A stretch of DNA of 64,000 nt from NCBI GenBank assembly GCA_965219515.1, contig OZ244776.1, positions 868,001 through 932,000 on the forward strand, written 5' to 3'. The notes beneath the pieces were generated by a model that was given only the letters and a program-made list of their open reading frames with translations, searched no databases and was not told the DNA's origin. Position 1 is the first letter of the stretch. Each line of letters starts with the position of its first letter. Positions 8,816 to 17,706 of the stretch are shown in pieces. This DNA is from Ilyomonas sp965219515. Lineage in GTDB: Bacteria > Bacteroidota > Bacteroidia > Chitinophagales > Chitinophagaceae. The position numbers were made by a program, and so were the translations under genes.

Positions 8816-10123
8816 ATGAAGACACGCACATTAACAAAAGACAAAGTAAACATCATCACGCTGGGCTGCAGTAAAAATCTGGTGGACAGCGAAGTATTGA
8901 GCGGGCAGCTTAAAGCAAACAACATTGATGTTTTACACGAAAATAATAAGCTCGATCACAATATTGTGGTGGTAAATACCTGCGGTTTTATAGACAAAGC
9001 CAAAGAAGAAAGCATCAACACCATTCTGGATCAGGTGAATTTAAAAAAAAGCGGCAGACTTGATAAAGTATATGTTACCGGTTGCCTCAGCGAGCGTTAC
9101 CGCAACGATCTGGAAACTGAAATACCCGAAGTAGATGCGTGGTTCGGAACATTTGAACTGCCGCTTTTACTTAAACAATTCAACGCCGATTATAAAAAAG
9201 AATTGCTGGGAGAGCGCCTGTTAAGCACGCCAAAACATTATGCCTATCTTAAAATCAGCGAAGGCTGCAACCGCACCTGCTCGTTTTGCGCCATTCCGCT
9301 GATGCGTGGCAAACACATCAGCAAAACCATTGAAGAAATAATTTTTGAAGCGGAGTCTCTCGTTAAACAAGGCGTAAAAGAAATTATGCTCATCGCGCAG
9401 GAACTAACCTATTATGGACTGGATATTTATAAAAAAAGAATGTTAGCCGGTTTGCTCAATCATCTTGCCGATGTGCCAGGCATTGAATGGATACGGCTGC
9501 ATTACGCTTATCCCAATAAATTTCCAATGGATGTGCTTGATGTGATGCGTAGCAGAGAAAATATTTGTAAGTATTTAGATATGCCGTTGCAGCATGCCAG
9601 TAACAACATGCTTCAGGCCATGCGCAGGCAAAGCACAAGACAGGAAATGGAAGATACCATCGGAGCCATTCGCAACGCCGTTCCCGGAATTTGTTTGCGA
9701 ACAACACTGATAGCTGGTTTTCCCGGAGAAACGGAAGATGATGTGAACGAAGTAAAAGAATTTTTGCAGCAGCAACGCTTTGATCGGGTTGGTATTTTTA
9801 CGTATAGCCATGAAGAAGACACGTCTGCGTTTGCATTGGAAGACAATATTTCTGCAGAAGAAAAGCAGCGCCGGGCGCAGGAAATTATGGAAGTGCAACA
9901 GGAAATAAGCTATGAAAAAAACCTGGAAAAAACCGGCAATATTTATAAAGTGATGGTTGATAAAAAAGAAGCCGGCCGCTACATTGGCAGAACCGAGTTT
10001 GACAGCGTGGAAGTGGATAACGAGGTAGTGATTCATTCAAATTACAAACTGCAGCCGGGCAGTTTTGTAAACGTAGAAATCACAAAAGCGTACGATTACG
10101 ATCTGGAAGGCATTGTTGTTTAA
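8816..10123 (+). CDS. rimO: Ribosomal protein S12 methylthiotransferase
   Basis: This radical-SAM methylthiotransferase adds a methylthio group to the conserved aspartate of ribosomal protein S12. The N-terminal UPF0004 domain holds Cys18 (TLGCSKN), Cys56 (NTCGFID) and Cys90 (TGCLS), which bind the auxiliary 4Fe-4S cluster. The radical SAM cluster motif CNRTCSFC uses Cys151, Cys155 and Cys158. A C-terminal TRAM domain ends the 435-residue protein. CSKNLVDSEVL distinguishes RimO from MiaB, whose gene is also present in this window at 18019-19443. The next gene, bshC, starts 58 nt downstream. Confidence 0.95.
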   Translation: MKTRTLTKDKVNIITLGCSKNLVDSEVLSGQLKANNIDVLHENNKLDHNIVVVNTCGFIDKAKEESINTILDQVNLKKSGRLDKVYVTGCLSERYRNDLETEIPEVDAWFGTFELPLLLKQFNADYKKELLGERLLSTPKHYAYLKISEGCNRTCSFCAIPLMRGKHISKTIEEIIFEAESLVKQGVKEIMLIAQELTYYGLDIYKKRMLAGLLNHLADVPGIEWIRLHYAYPNKFPMDVLDVMRSRENICKYLDMPLQHASNNMLQAMRRQSTRQEMEDTIGAIRNAVPGICLRTTLIAGFPGETEDDVNEVKEFLQQQRFDRVGIFTYSHEEDTSAFALEDNISAEEKQRRAQEIMEVQQEISYEKNLEKTGNIYKVMVDKKEAGRYIGRTEFDSVEVDNEVVIHSNYKLQPGSFVNVEITKAYDYDLEGIVV

Positions 10124-10156
10124 TTGTCATAGTTGCTAAACAAATTTCTGTCTGTT

Positions 10157-10164
10157 TATCTTCG
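10157..10164 (+). promoter_or_regulatory. Candidate -7 box for bshC
   Basis: TATCTTCG is one change from TAnnTTTG and lies 17 bases before the bshC ATG. It is weak evidence, and co-transcription from rimO is equally likely. Confidence 0.25.
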
Positions 10165-10181
10165 CAGTTCAGACGTTATTT

Positions 10182-11804
10182 ATGAAAGAACAACAAACGG
10201 TTTCTGATGTGCAAACAAGCTGCACCAATATTCCTTATCAGCAAACCAGTTTTTTTTCCAAAACCATTCTCGATTATTTAGACGGTAAAGAAACATTGCG
10301 TCCTTTTTATCAGCACGATGTTTCTCTGGAAGGAATAAAAGCTGCCATTGAAGAAAGAAAACGTTTTTCTCAAAACCGGGAAGTGCTGGTAAATGTACTG
10401 CGGCAACAACATCAGAATCTTAAAATATCAGGCGAAGTTCAGTCAAATATTCAACGTCTTATTCAACCCGATACGTTTACCATTACAACGGCGCATCAGC
10501 CCGTTATTTTTACTGGTCCACTGTATTTTATCTACAAAATTCTGCATACCGTAAAACTCTCCCGTTATCTTTCGCAGCATTTACCCGAATATCATTTTGT
10601 TCCTGTCTTTTTTATGGGCAGCGAAGATGCAGATTTGGACGAACTGGGAACCATAAACGTAGATGGAAAAGAATATAAATGGAATACAAAGCAAACCGGC
10701 GCCGTTGGCAGAATGAAGGTTGACAAAGCATTTATTGATTTGATTCAGCAGCTTCAAAATCAGATTTCCGTATTGGCAAACGGCGATGAACTGATTGATA
10801 TTTTTAGACGATGTTACCGCCTGAATACAACCATTCAACAAGCCACTTTGGAAGTGATCAATGAATTATTTGGTAATTACGGCGTCGTTGTTTTTATACC
10901 CGATCATCCCGATTTGAAACGCTTGCTGCAACCCGTTTTTACAAAAGAAATTGAAGAACAGTTTTCTCATCATAAAGTAGAAGAAACATTGGCCGAACTT
11001 TCTGTACTTTACAAAGTGCAGGCAGGCGGAAGAGAACTGAACCTGTTTTATTTAATTGACGATAGCCGCGAGCGGATTGAAATAAAAGACAACAGATTTA
11101 TCGTTAAAAATAAAAATCTGCGCTTTACAAAAGAAGAATTGATACAGGAATTAACGCAGTATCCTGAGCGTTTTAGCCCCAATGTAATCTTGCGTGGCGT
11201 GATGCAGGAAAGTGCATTGCCGAACATCGCCTTTATCGGTGGTGGCGGCGAACTCTCGTACTGGTTAGAATTAAAAAAAGTGTTTCATGCGGCGCAGGTT
11301 CCTTATCCGGTGTTGGTGCTTCGTAATTCGTTTCTTTTTGTAACAGTCAGGCAATCTGAAAAGATGAAAGAGTTACATTTTACAGCGGAAGATTTTTTCA
11401 GGGAAACATTGTCGTTACTGAATGATCTGACAATTCAGACTTCTGATAATAAAATTGTAATTGACGATGAAATAAAAGAAGCGAAAGAACTGTTTACGCA
11501 TCTGCAATCGCTGGCTGCAAAAGCGGATGAGTCGCTGCGCGATCATGTAATGGCATTATCTGTCTCAACAGAAAAAAAACTAATCGCTCTGCAAAAAAAA
11601 ATATTGCGCCGGGAAAGAAGAAAATTTGATGTGCAGCACAAGCAAATTGAAGCCCTAAAAAAACAACTGTTTCCGCATCAGAATTTGCAGGAAAGGGTAG
11701 AAAATATAAGCGGATGGTATGCGCGTTACGGCAAATTTTTTATAGATGTTATTTATAAAAACTCACCAACGCTCGAACTAAAATTTACATTGATAACGTT
11801 ATGA
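10182..11804 (+). CDS. bshC: Bacillithiol biosynthesis cysteine-adding enzyme
   Basis: BshC joins cysteine to glucosaminyl-malate in the last step of bacillithiol synthesis. The 540-residue length matches the family. Diagnostic segments are TITTAHQPVIFTGPLYFIYK, FVPVFFMGSEDADLDELGTI and the glycine-rich IAFIGGGGELSYWLELK. The C terminus is a charged helical, coiled-coil-like region (about 440-515) before the final strand TLELKFTLITL. bshA and bshB are not in the window. ytxJ, linked to bacillithiol by family, is 23 kb away at 34701-35024, which supports real use of this thiol by the cell. It converges on purE. Confidence 0.93.
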   Translation: MKEQQTVSDVQTSCTNIPYQQTSFFSKTILDYLDGKETLRPFYQHDVSLEGIKAAIEERKRFSQNREVLVNVLRQQHQNLKISGEVQSNIQRLIQPDTFTITTAHQPVIFTGPLYFIYKILHTVKLSRYLSQHLPEYHFVPVFFMGSEDADLDELGTINVDGKEYKWNTKQTGAVGRMKVDKAFIDLIQQLQNQISVLANGDELIDIFRRCYRLNTTIQQATLEVINELFGNYGVVVFIPDHPDLKRLLQPVFTKEIEEQFSHHKVEETLAELSVLYKVQAGGRELNLFYLIDDSRERIEIKDNRFIVKNKNLRFTKEELIQELTQYPERFSPNVILRGVMQESALPNIAFIGGGGELSYWLELKKVFHAAQVPYPVLVLRNSFLFVTVRQSEKMKELHFTAEDFFRETLSLLNDLTIQTSDNKIVIDDEIKEAKELFTHLQSLAAKADESLRDHVMALSVSTEKKLIALQKKILRRERRKFDVQHKQIEALKKQLFPHQNLQERVENISGWYARYGKFFIDVIYKNSPTLELKFTLITL

Positions 11805-11893
11805 AATTCTGGTAACAGTAACTTTATTTGTGATGTTTTTATCAAAATTCAAACGGCATATACAAAAGCTCATATTTCAATTCTCACATTTGA

Positions 11894-12403
11894 CTAAGCA
11901 TCAAAATCGTTTTTAAAGCGATCTTTCAGTTGCTCAGCTTTCTGTATCACTTCCTGTTTCATCGTCTCCTTATATTTAGATAATGCTTCGGCTATTTTTA
12001 TGTCCGTAGTTCCAATAATCTGCGCAGCCAGAATGCCCGCATTTTTTGCCGCGTTCAAAGCTACCGTGGCAACAGGCACGCCATTCGGCATTTGCAAAAT
12101 AGACAATACAGAATCCCATCCGTCTATAGAATTGGACGATTTTACCGGTACTCCAATTACAGGTAATGTGGTAATGGCTGCAATCATACCGGGCAAATGC
12201 GCCGCGCCGCCTGCACCTGCAATAATCACCTGCAAGCCCCGCCCCTTTGCGGTTTCTGCATACTGCATCATCCGTAACGGAGTTCGGTGTGCCGACACGA
12301 TGGTTAACTCAAACGCAATGTTAAAATGTTTAAGTATATCGGCAGCGGCCTGCATCACTGCGAGATCGCTGTCGCTTCCCATTATAATTCCTACCAATGG
12401 CAT
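11894..12403 (-). CDS. purE: N5-carboxyaminoimidazole ribonucleotide mutase
   Basis: PurE catalyses N5-CAIR to CAIR in de novo purine synthesis. The class I signature GIIMGSDSDLAVMQAA sits at the N terminus, followed by VSAHRTPLRM with the catalytic His, and AGAGGAAHLPGMIAA. At 169 residues the size is typical. purK, the usual partner, is not adjacent. The gene stands alone on the minus strand, tail-to-tail with bshC and divergent from the ClC channel; the 146-bp gap to the ClC ATG must hold both promoters. Confidence 0.95.
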   Translation of the reverse strand: MPLVGIIMGSDSDLAVMQAAADILKHFNIAFELTIVSAHRTPLRMMQYAETAKGRGLQVIIAGAGGAAHLPGMIAAITTLPVIGVPVKSSNSIDGWDSVLSILQMPNGVPVATVALNAAKNAGILAAQIIGTTDIKIAEALSKYKETMKQEVIQKAEQLKDRFKNDFDA

Positions 12404-12515
12404 AGGTATTTATTTTTATTTTTTGAATTGACGGTTTATCTTTTAAAACGATGTGCGCAAAGTAAATATAAAACATACAGTTGCTTCTTCCTTTCTCTTC
12501 AAGATGTAAATCAGT

Positions 12516-12523
12516 TAGATTTG
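12516..12523 (+). promoter_or_regulatory. Candidate -7 box for the ClC gene
   Basis: TAGATTTG matches TAnnTTTG and lies 26 bases before the ATG at 12550. It lies inside the longer TTG-initiated frame beginning at 12481, so it also argues for the 12550 start. No clear -33 TTG is visible. Confidence 0.4.
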
Positions 12524-12549
12524 CATCTTTCCCATACGATATTTTCTTT

Positions 12550-13911
12550 ATGCGTTCTACACTCAAGAGTTTATTCGACAGGATAAAAAACCAACAGCTC
12601 AGGTACAATTTATTGCAGGCTCTGCCTTTCTGGATTGCTTCTACCATTACCGGCTTATTGGCGGTGGGTTATACCAATCTTTTTAATATGGCAGAGAGGC
12701 TTTCGCGTTATATCATTGCCGAATACAAATGGTGGTTGCTGCTGGTAGCTCCGCTTTGTTTTGCCGCCGCTTTTTTTGTGGTGGAAAAGTTTTCGACGTA
12801 TGCTAGAGGAAGCGGCATTCCTCAGGTAATGGCTGCGCTTGAATTACCTGCAAATACATCAAAAAAAACATTGAATAAACTGGTAGGCTTAAAAGTAATT
12901 TTTATTAAAATCATATCAAGCTTATTCATGATTCTTGGTGGCGGCGCGGTAGGCAGAGAAGGTCCTACCATACAAATCGCCGGTTCGGTATTTCGAAAAA
13001 TCAATCAGTGGATACCCGAAAGCTGGCCTAAAATCTCGAAGCGCACCATGATAATGACAGGAGCGGCGGCTGGATTGGCGGCGGCTTTTAACACACCTCT
13101 TGGCGGAATTGTATTTGCCGTTGAAGAATTAACCAGTACGCATATCCGGTTTTACCGAACCGCCATTTTTTCGGCGGTTATCATCGCGGGTCTCACGGCG
13201 CAGGGTTTGCTTGGGCCATATCTATATCTTGGCTATCCGAAAGTAACCGACCCCAGCATTTATATTTTCGGCGGTATTGCCGTTGTAGCCGCCATCTCTG
13301 GTTTGGGTGGCAGCTATATGTGCAGTATCATGCTTCGTTTGTTTGCCTGGCGCAAAACGTTTACTTTAAAACAACAATATCTGTATGTTGTTGCCTGCGC
13401 TTTGCTGATGGCCTTGCTGGCGCTTCTTGTTAATACCGAAGTGCTATGGTCGGGTAAAGAACTGATGAATGGTTTGCTGTTTAATTTAGATAAGCATCAA
13501 CCGTGGTATATGCCGTTGCTACGCATTTTTGGGCCAATTGTTTCGTTTACCACCGGCGCGTCGGGCGGTGTGTTTGCGCCGGCTTTAAGCGCCGGCGCCA
13601 GCGTAGGTGCGCTCGTTTCGCAATGGTTTCATCTGACTTCTGTTAATACCAATCTGCTGATTTTGTCGGGTATGGTGGGTTTTCTTACCGGCGTTACGCG
13701 TTCGCCTTTTACATCAGCCATTCTTGTATTGGAAATGACTGACCGGCATAGTGTTATTTTTCACCTGATGTTGGCCTCAATGGTAGCCAGTTTGTTTTCG
13801 TTACTGGTAGATAAGCATTCCTTTTACGATCATTTAAAGCACCAGTACATTCATTCGCTGAAAGAGGAAGATGAAGCGGAAAAAACAGAGAAAGAAGTGG
13901 TGTTAGAGTAA
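12550..13911 (+). CDS. ClC-family chloride channel or antiporter
   Basis: This is a 453-residue membrane protein of the voltage-gated chloride channel family, moving chloride or fluoride, often in exchange for protons. The three selectivity-filter motifs are present: GSGIP (87-91), GREGP (135-139, with gating Glu137), and GGVFAP in the second half. The frame is open back to a TTG at 12481, but ATG at 12550 gives the normal N terminus. The cytosolic tail is short and acidic (KEEDEAEKTEKEVV) with no CBS domains. A tRNA gene on the opposite strand starts 5 bases after its stop. Whether it is a channel or an exchanger is not decidable here. Confidence 0.92.
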   Translation: MRSTLKSLFDRIKNQQLRYNLLQALPFWIASTITGLLAVGYTNLFNMAERLSRYIIAEYKWWLLLVAPLCFAAAFFVVEKFSTYARGSGIPQVMAALELPANTSKKTLNKLVGLKVIFIKIISSLFMILGGGAVGREGPTIQIAGSVFRKINQWIPESWPKISKRTMIMTGAAAGLAAAFNTPLGGIVFAVEELTSTHIRFYRTAIFSAVIIAGLTAQGLLGPYLYLGYPKVTDPSIYIFGGIAVVAAISGLGGSYMCSIMLRLFAWRKTFTLKQQYLYVVACALLMALLALLVNTEVLWSGKELMNGLLFNLDKHQPWYMPLLRIFGPIVSFTTGASGGVFAPALSAGASVGALVSQWFHLTSVNTNLLILSGMVGFLTGVTRSPFTSAILVLEMTDRHSVIFHLMLASMVASLFSLLVDKHSFYDHLKHQYIHSLKEEDEAEKTEKEVVLE

Positions 13912-13916
13912 AAATG

Positions 13917-13987
13917 TTGCCTGACCTGGGTTCGAACCAAGACCATCAGATCCAGAATCTGAGATACTACCATTATACTATCAGGCA
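13917..13987 (-). tRNA. tRNA-Gln (anticodon CTG)
   Basis: The acceptor stem TGCCTGA (13987-13981) pairs with TCAGGCA (13924-13918). The anticodon stem TCAGA/TCTGA encloses the loop TTCTGGA, giving anticodon CTG for glutamine codon CAG. The T arm is CTTGG-TTCGAAC-CCAGG. The discriminator base is A, and CCA is not encoded. Length is about 71 nt. It is convergent with the ClC gene. Confidence 0.93.
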
Positions 13988-14113
13988 ATGGGAGTGCAAA
14001 TGTAGTAGAATCGGGTTAAGAATGCAAAGGAACAGAATAAATTCAGATAGGAAATCTGCATAAGTAAAACACCGGTAACAGCTTTTAAAAACAGATGATG
14101 AAACCGGTAAAAC

Positions 14114-14153
14114 AAGCCCGGATGCGAAAACAATTGTTTTCGCATCCGGGCTT
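14114..14153. terminator. Long hairpin downstream of secG
   Basis: An 18-bp perfect stem (14114-14131 with 14136-14153; loop AATT) lies 22 bases past the secG stop. It is not followed by a long T run on the minus strand but should still end or protect the miaB-secG transcript. Confidence 0.65.
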
Positions 14154-14174
14154 AATAATAAAACAGTACATTAC

Positions 14175-14513
14175 TTATTTATTCGTATCTGCCGGCAAAG
14201 TTAGCGGCGTACCTGAGGGAGCTTGCTGCGTAGCAGGTGCCGTAGTTGGCAAATCTCTCAATAATTTATTGTCGTTGACTGTTGTTGTGCTGCTAAAAAA
14301 CAAAACAGAAACGATGCACAATGCGCCAATCAGAGAAGCGATAATCCAGGTTCCTTTTTCCAGTACATCAGTTGTTTGTTTAACACCCATAAACTGATTG
14401 TTTAACCCGCCGAAAGTGCCGGATAATCCGCCGCCTTTTGAGTTTTGCACCAAAACAAAAAACGATAGCGCAACGCATAAAATAACAATCAGTATAAAAA
14501 ACAAAAGAGTCAT
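14175..14513 (-). CDS. secG: Preprotein translocase subunit SecG
   Basis: This is the small subunit of the SecYEG channel. The 112-residue protein has two membrane helices: residues 1-22, and about 55-76. Between them is the diagnostic loop VQNSKGGGLSGTFGG, then MGVKQTTDVLEKGTW. The C-terminal tail is Pro/Thr/Ala-rich, as often seen in Bacteroidota. Its ATG overlaps the stop of the upstream gene as ATGA, implying translational coupling. It is the last gene of the miaB-secG operon and is followed by a strong hairpin. Confidence 0.93.
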   Translation of the reverse strand: MTLLFFILIVILCVALSFFVLVQNSKGGGLSGTFGGLNNQFMGVKQTTDVLEKGTWIIASLIGALCIVSVLFFSSTTTVNDNKLLRDLPTTAPATQQAPSGTPLTLPADTNK

Positions 14514-15517
14514 CTTCTAATATTTAATTCGTGAATTTTGGCGGCAAAATAAGCGTTTTTATCAGGATACAGCAAACCTAATTTTTGATATACCTCAATC
14601 GCCTTTTCTTTTTTATCTTGTTTTAACAGCACTTCTGCCATAGATTCGGTAATTATATCTTTCGTAAAGTTTGAGGTTGCCGCAGTATTTACAACGTAAT
14701 TTTCTTCTTCCATATCCGTTCCCAGATCAACCGGGTGCGGGTTGATGCGTTTCATCTGCCGCAGCCAGTCGGTAAACGTAAGCACCTTTTTATCAAACGA
14801 AGTTTCTTCTTTTTTCGCTTCTAACCGAATGCCCTGCGAAGCAAAATAATCCACGGCATGAAACGGCTCTGCCGCAATCGGCAGCCCTTCATCCTGATCA
14901 ACGGGTTTGTGAAATACCTCAGCCTGTTCCTGGAGAATATTGGCAATCTTCTGATTCGATTCTTCTATCGGCAAAGGTTCTGACTGCTGATGCAGTTCTT
15001 CATCATCAAGCGGCGCTTCCTCCGGCTCATCGTGCATGTTACCCGACTCAAAAAGCAGATCTGCAATTTCTGCAGCGGGCAGCGTAATTAAGTTATTGTC
15101 TTCGATTTCATCTGGCTTTATGTATGGTTGATTGCCTTCGGTTATTGCAGTATTTATTTCCTCCGTATCTAAGGCTTCATCTGCATCTAATAAAGCAGAA
15201 ACATTAACATTACCAGATGTATCTGACTCTTGTTCGGCTTCAGAATCTGATTGAGTTGCGGCTTCATTTTTTTTTTCAACAGCTTCTGCCAACAAATAAC
15301 GAAGCCATTGTTCGTCGGGAAAATAAAGCGCCGTTTTATAAAGCTGTTTTTGCAAGCCGGAATCATTGATCTGCATCATTTTTTTCGATAACAGCAGTTG
15401 CGCGGCCGAAAAATAAGGATGTCGGGTTGCAAGCCGCTCTAACTCTTCAACCGAAATTTCACTGAGATCAGCTTTTCCGGATAGTAGCTCTATGGCAATC
15501 GTTTCTTCCCTGTTCAT
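14510..15517 (-). CDS. Conserved hypothetical protein, TPR-like ends
   Basis: A 335-residue protein with no recognised enzyme motif. The N-terminal part (about 1-90) looks helical and repeat-like (VEELERLATRHPYFSAAQLL). The middle, about 90-220, is strongly acidic and low in complexity (DALDTEEINTAI, DDEELHQQSEPL). The C-terminal 50 residues resemble a tetratricopeptide repeat (AEVLLKQDKKEKAIEVYQKL). No signal peptide is visible, so it is probably cytosolic. Its position between lptE and secG is one I recall as typical for this phylum, and it may assist envelope or secretion functions. That role is inference from position only. Confidence 0.8.
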   Translation of the reverse strand: MNREETIAIELLSGKADLSEISVEELERLATRHPYFSAAQLLLSKKMMQINDSGLQKQLYKTALYFPDEQWLRYLLAEAVEKKNEAATQSDSEAEQESDTSGNVNVSALLDADEALDTEEINTAITEGNQPYIKPDEIEDNNLITLPAAEIADLLFESGNMHDEPEEAPLDDEELHQQSEPLPIEESNQKIANILQEQAEVFHKPVDQDEGLPIAAEPFHAVDYFASQGIRLEAKKEETSFDKKVLTFTDWLRQMKRINPHPVDLGTDMEEENYVVNTAATSNFTKDIITESMAEVLLKQDKKEKAIEVYQKLGLLYPDKNAYFAAKIHELNIRR

Positions 15518-15537
15518 GCGCTGAAAATACTATACGG

Positions 15538-16047
15538 TTACCAGTTTGAAAAAATATGATTAAAAATTTCGTCGCTTACGTTTTTCACCACCTGCGTTTG
15601 TAAACTGCCCTCCGCTTGAGTTAGCGTTAAGGAAGCGGAGAAAGGAAAATCGCGGCTTACCTGAAAATTATCTGTTTTTCCGGTTAACTTATCTAAAAAC
15701 ACAATATCAACGCCTACGGTTAAATTGTTCTGTGTTGTCTGCGAACCGGATATGGCGGAAAATGATACCGAATAATTGGTAATGGTTCCGCTGATTTGCC
15801 AGTTTGCATCTTCGCTGGTGGTACGGGTTAGTTTTGTCTGGTTTGATATTTTTTGTGTAAGCGCATCGGTTAGCTGCGGACTAAGCTGAGGATTTACATA
15901 ACGCGCTTTGTTTTCGAAATAACTTATTTTGATGGTTTTTACACTATCGGGAATGGTTGTGTCTTTAAATCTGTAAACGCCGCATGATGAAAAACTAGTA
16001 AGCAGCACGAAGCAAATAACAAATGACAAGCATAAATAAAAAATCAT
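15538..16047 (-). CDS. lptE: LptE-like LPS-assembly lipoprotein
   Basis: This is a probable outer-membrane lipoprotein that partners LptD to insert lipopolysaccharide. I place the start at 16047 so that the protein begins MIFYLCLSFVICFVLLTSF and meets the lipobox SFSSC at Cys22. The longer frame from 16116 would put an unlikely charged leader before the signal and overlap the upstream gene. The mature part has the family pattern: IPDSVKTIKISYFENKARY, PQLTDALTQKI, ANWQISGTITNY. At about 169 residues it has the usual size. It lies between the sigma-54 activator and the TPR-like gene. Confidence 0.88.
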   Translation of the reverse strand: MIFYLCLSFVICFVLLTSFSSCGVYRFKDTTIPDSVKTIKISYFENKARYVNPQLSPQLTDALTQKISNQTKLTRTTSEDANWQISGTITNYSVSFSAISGSQTTQNNLTVGVDIVFLDKLTGKTDNFQVSRDFPFSASLTLTQAEGSLQTQVVKNVSDEIFNHIFSNW

Positions 16048-16099
16048 TTTAATTTGCTTGTCTTCTGAGTTCTGATCTTTGACCTCTGACTTAACAGAG

Positions 16100-17371
16100 C
16101 TATTCGTTAATATCATATTCTTTCAGCTTTCTGTATAACGTTCTTTCACTAATGCCAAGATCGGATGCCGCATCTTTGCGCTTGCCTTTGTGCTTTTTCA
16201 AAGCTTTTACAATCAGTTCTTTCTCTTTATCAACAATATTTAACGTTTCTTCTACTTCTTCATGCTCATCAATATTATTACCCGATAGTATAACCGGATG
16301 ACCATTGCTTTGTCCGTTTGAGGGCAGGGCAGAAGGCTGTCCGTAATTTTGCCTTTTAAAATCTTCGCCTTGGTGCGTTTCGTCAAAATCATGCAACAAC
16401 GATTCGCGGGTAAAATCCATTGCCCTGCCTGAGTTAGACGGGTTTTGCAGAATTTCAAAAAACATCTTTTTTAGTTCTGTAACATCTTTTTTCATATCGA
16501 AAAACAGCTTGTACAGAATTTCTCTTTCATTGGCAAATTCGCCATTGTTTTTTGCCGCGGCAGAAGCCAGTACCGGCAGGCGGTTCATCATTTTTTCGGG
16601 TAAAAACCGGCGTAATGTTTCAGCATTTACATTCGGATCGGTTGACAGCACCGAAATTTGTTCTGCAATATTCTTCAATTCCCGCACGTTGCCGGGCCAG
16701 CCATAGTTAATTAATAAACTTTTAGCTTCATCGTCTAACTGAACGGGTGTGGTTTTATAGCGATCGGCAAAATCGGTAACAAATTTTCTGAAGAGAAGGC
16801 TGATGTCTTCTTTACGATCGCGTAAGGAAGGAACGCGAATGGGAACCGTGCTCAGGCGATAATATAAATCTTCCCGAAACCTTCCGCTTTGTGTTGATTC
16901 ATACAAATCGCGGTTTGTGGCGGCAATGATACGAACATCTGTTTTTTGCACTTTGGAAGATCCCACGCGAATAAACTCGCCGGTTTCCAAAACACGCAAC
17001 AGTCGCGCCTGCGTGCCGATGGGCATTTCGCCTATTTCATCCAAAAAAATGGTTCCGCCGCTTACCGTTTCAAAATAACCTTTTCGGCTGTCAACCGCGC
17101 CGGTAAACGAACCTTTTTCGTGCCCGAATAATTCTGAGTCAATGGTTCCTTCGGGAATAGCGCCGCAGTTAACGGCGATAAACGAATTGTGCTTACGCGA
17201 AGACAAAGCATGTATGATGTGCGAGAAGGCTTCTTTTCCTACGCCGCTTTCTCCCACAATTAAAACGCTGAGTTCGGTAGCTGCCACCTGTACAGCAACG
17301 TTTAGCGCATGATTGAGCGCCAACGAATTGCCTATGATGGAAAAGCGGTTTTTTATAGATTGTATATCCAT
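16100..17371 (-). CDS. Sigma-54-dependent transcriptional activator, no sensor domain
   Basis: This 423-residue AAA+ activator remodels sigma-54 RNA polymerase. Walker A is GESGVGKE (40-47). The sigma-54-contacting loop is GSFTGA (87-92), the canonical GAFTGA with one change. Walker B is IFLDEIGE (about 108-115). A Fis-type helix-turn-helix ends the protein (GKRKDAASDLGISERTLYRK). The AAA+ domain begins almost at residue 1, so there is no receiver, PAS or GAF sensor. Its ATG shares a base with the hepT stop (TAATG), so the toxin gene and the activator are translationally coupled. A linker at about 290-375 is rich in Asn and Gly. Confidence 0.92.
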   Translation of the reverse strand: MDIQSIKNRFSIIGNSLALNHALNVAVQVAATELSVLIVGESGVGKEAFSHIIHALSSRKHNSFIAVNCGAIPEGTIDSELFGHEKGSFTGAVDSRKGYFETVSGGTIFLDEIGEMPIGTQARLLRVLETGEFIRVGSSKVQKTDVRIIAATNRDLYESTQSGRFREDLYYRLSTVPIRVPSLRDRKEDISLLFRKFVTDFADRYKTTPVQLDDEAKSLLINYGWPGNVRELKNIAEQISVLSTDPNVNAETLRRFLPEKMMNRLPVLASAAAKNNGEFANEREILYKLFFDMKKDVTELKKMFFEILQNPSNSGRAMDFTRESLLHDFDETHQGEDFKRQNYGQPSALPSNGQSNGHPVILSGNNIDEHEEVEETLNIVDKEKELIVKALKKHKGKRKDAASDLGISERTLYRKLKEYDINE

Positions 17372-17706
17372 TAATTATTATTTAACAAACCCTGCACTTC
17401 TGTTTTAAGTATAGGGAGATGATTGAATATAATACTCCAGATTGTAGAATAATCTATTAAATCATACTCGTGAATTAAGATGTGCCTTAAACCAATAATT
17501 TTGGATTTATTGGTAATTGAAATTGTTTTTTCTCTTTTATTAATCTGGTTCAATGCTTCGCCTATGATTGCTAATCTTCTTTCCACAGCATCTTTTACAG
17601 TAAGATTATTTTCATAATCAGTTAAAGAAACAACTTCTCTTACATGAAATTCGATGGCATTAATTGAAAGAAGAATGTCTTCCAGATGTTTATGAATAGC
17701 ATTCAT
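17371..17706 (-). CDS. hepT: HepT-like ribonuclease toxin
   Basis: This is a 111-residue all-helical HEPN protein of the HepT/DUF86 family, the toxin half of HepT-MntA (type VII) toxin-antitoxin modules. The catalytic RNase motif R-x4-H-x-Y is complete: Arg74, His79, Tyr81 in RHILIHEY. The N-terminal helix and the GEALNQINK segment fit the family. It overlaps the upstream mntA by 17 nt and its stop overlaps the next start by one base. In studied modules the antitoxin AMPylates the Tyr of this motif. An intact motif suggests a functional toxin, but activity is inferred. Confidence 0.88.
   Translation of the reverse strand: MNAIHKHLEDILLSINAIEFHVREVVSLTDYENNLTVKDAVERRLAIIGEALNQINKREKTISITNKSKIIGLRHILIHEYDLIDYSTIWSIIFNHLPILKTEVQGLLNNN

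Noticed and set aside
12481..12549. N-terminal extension of the ClC gene from a TTG.
   Set aside because: It contains the candidate promoter box and adds a non-family leader; ATG 12550 is preferred.
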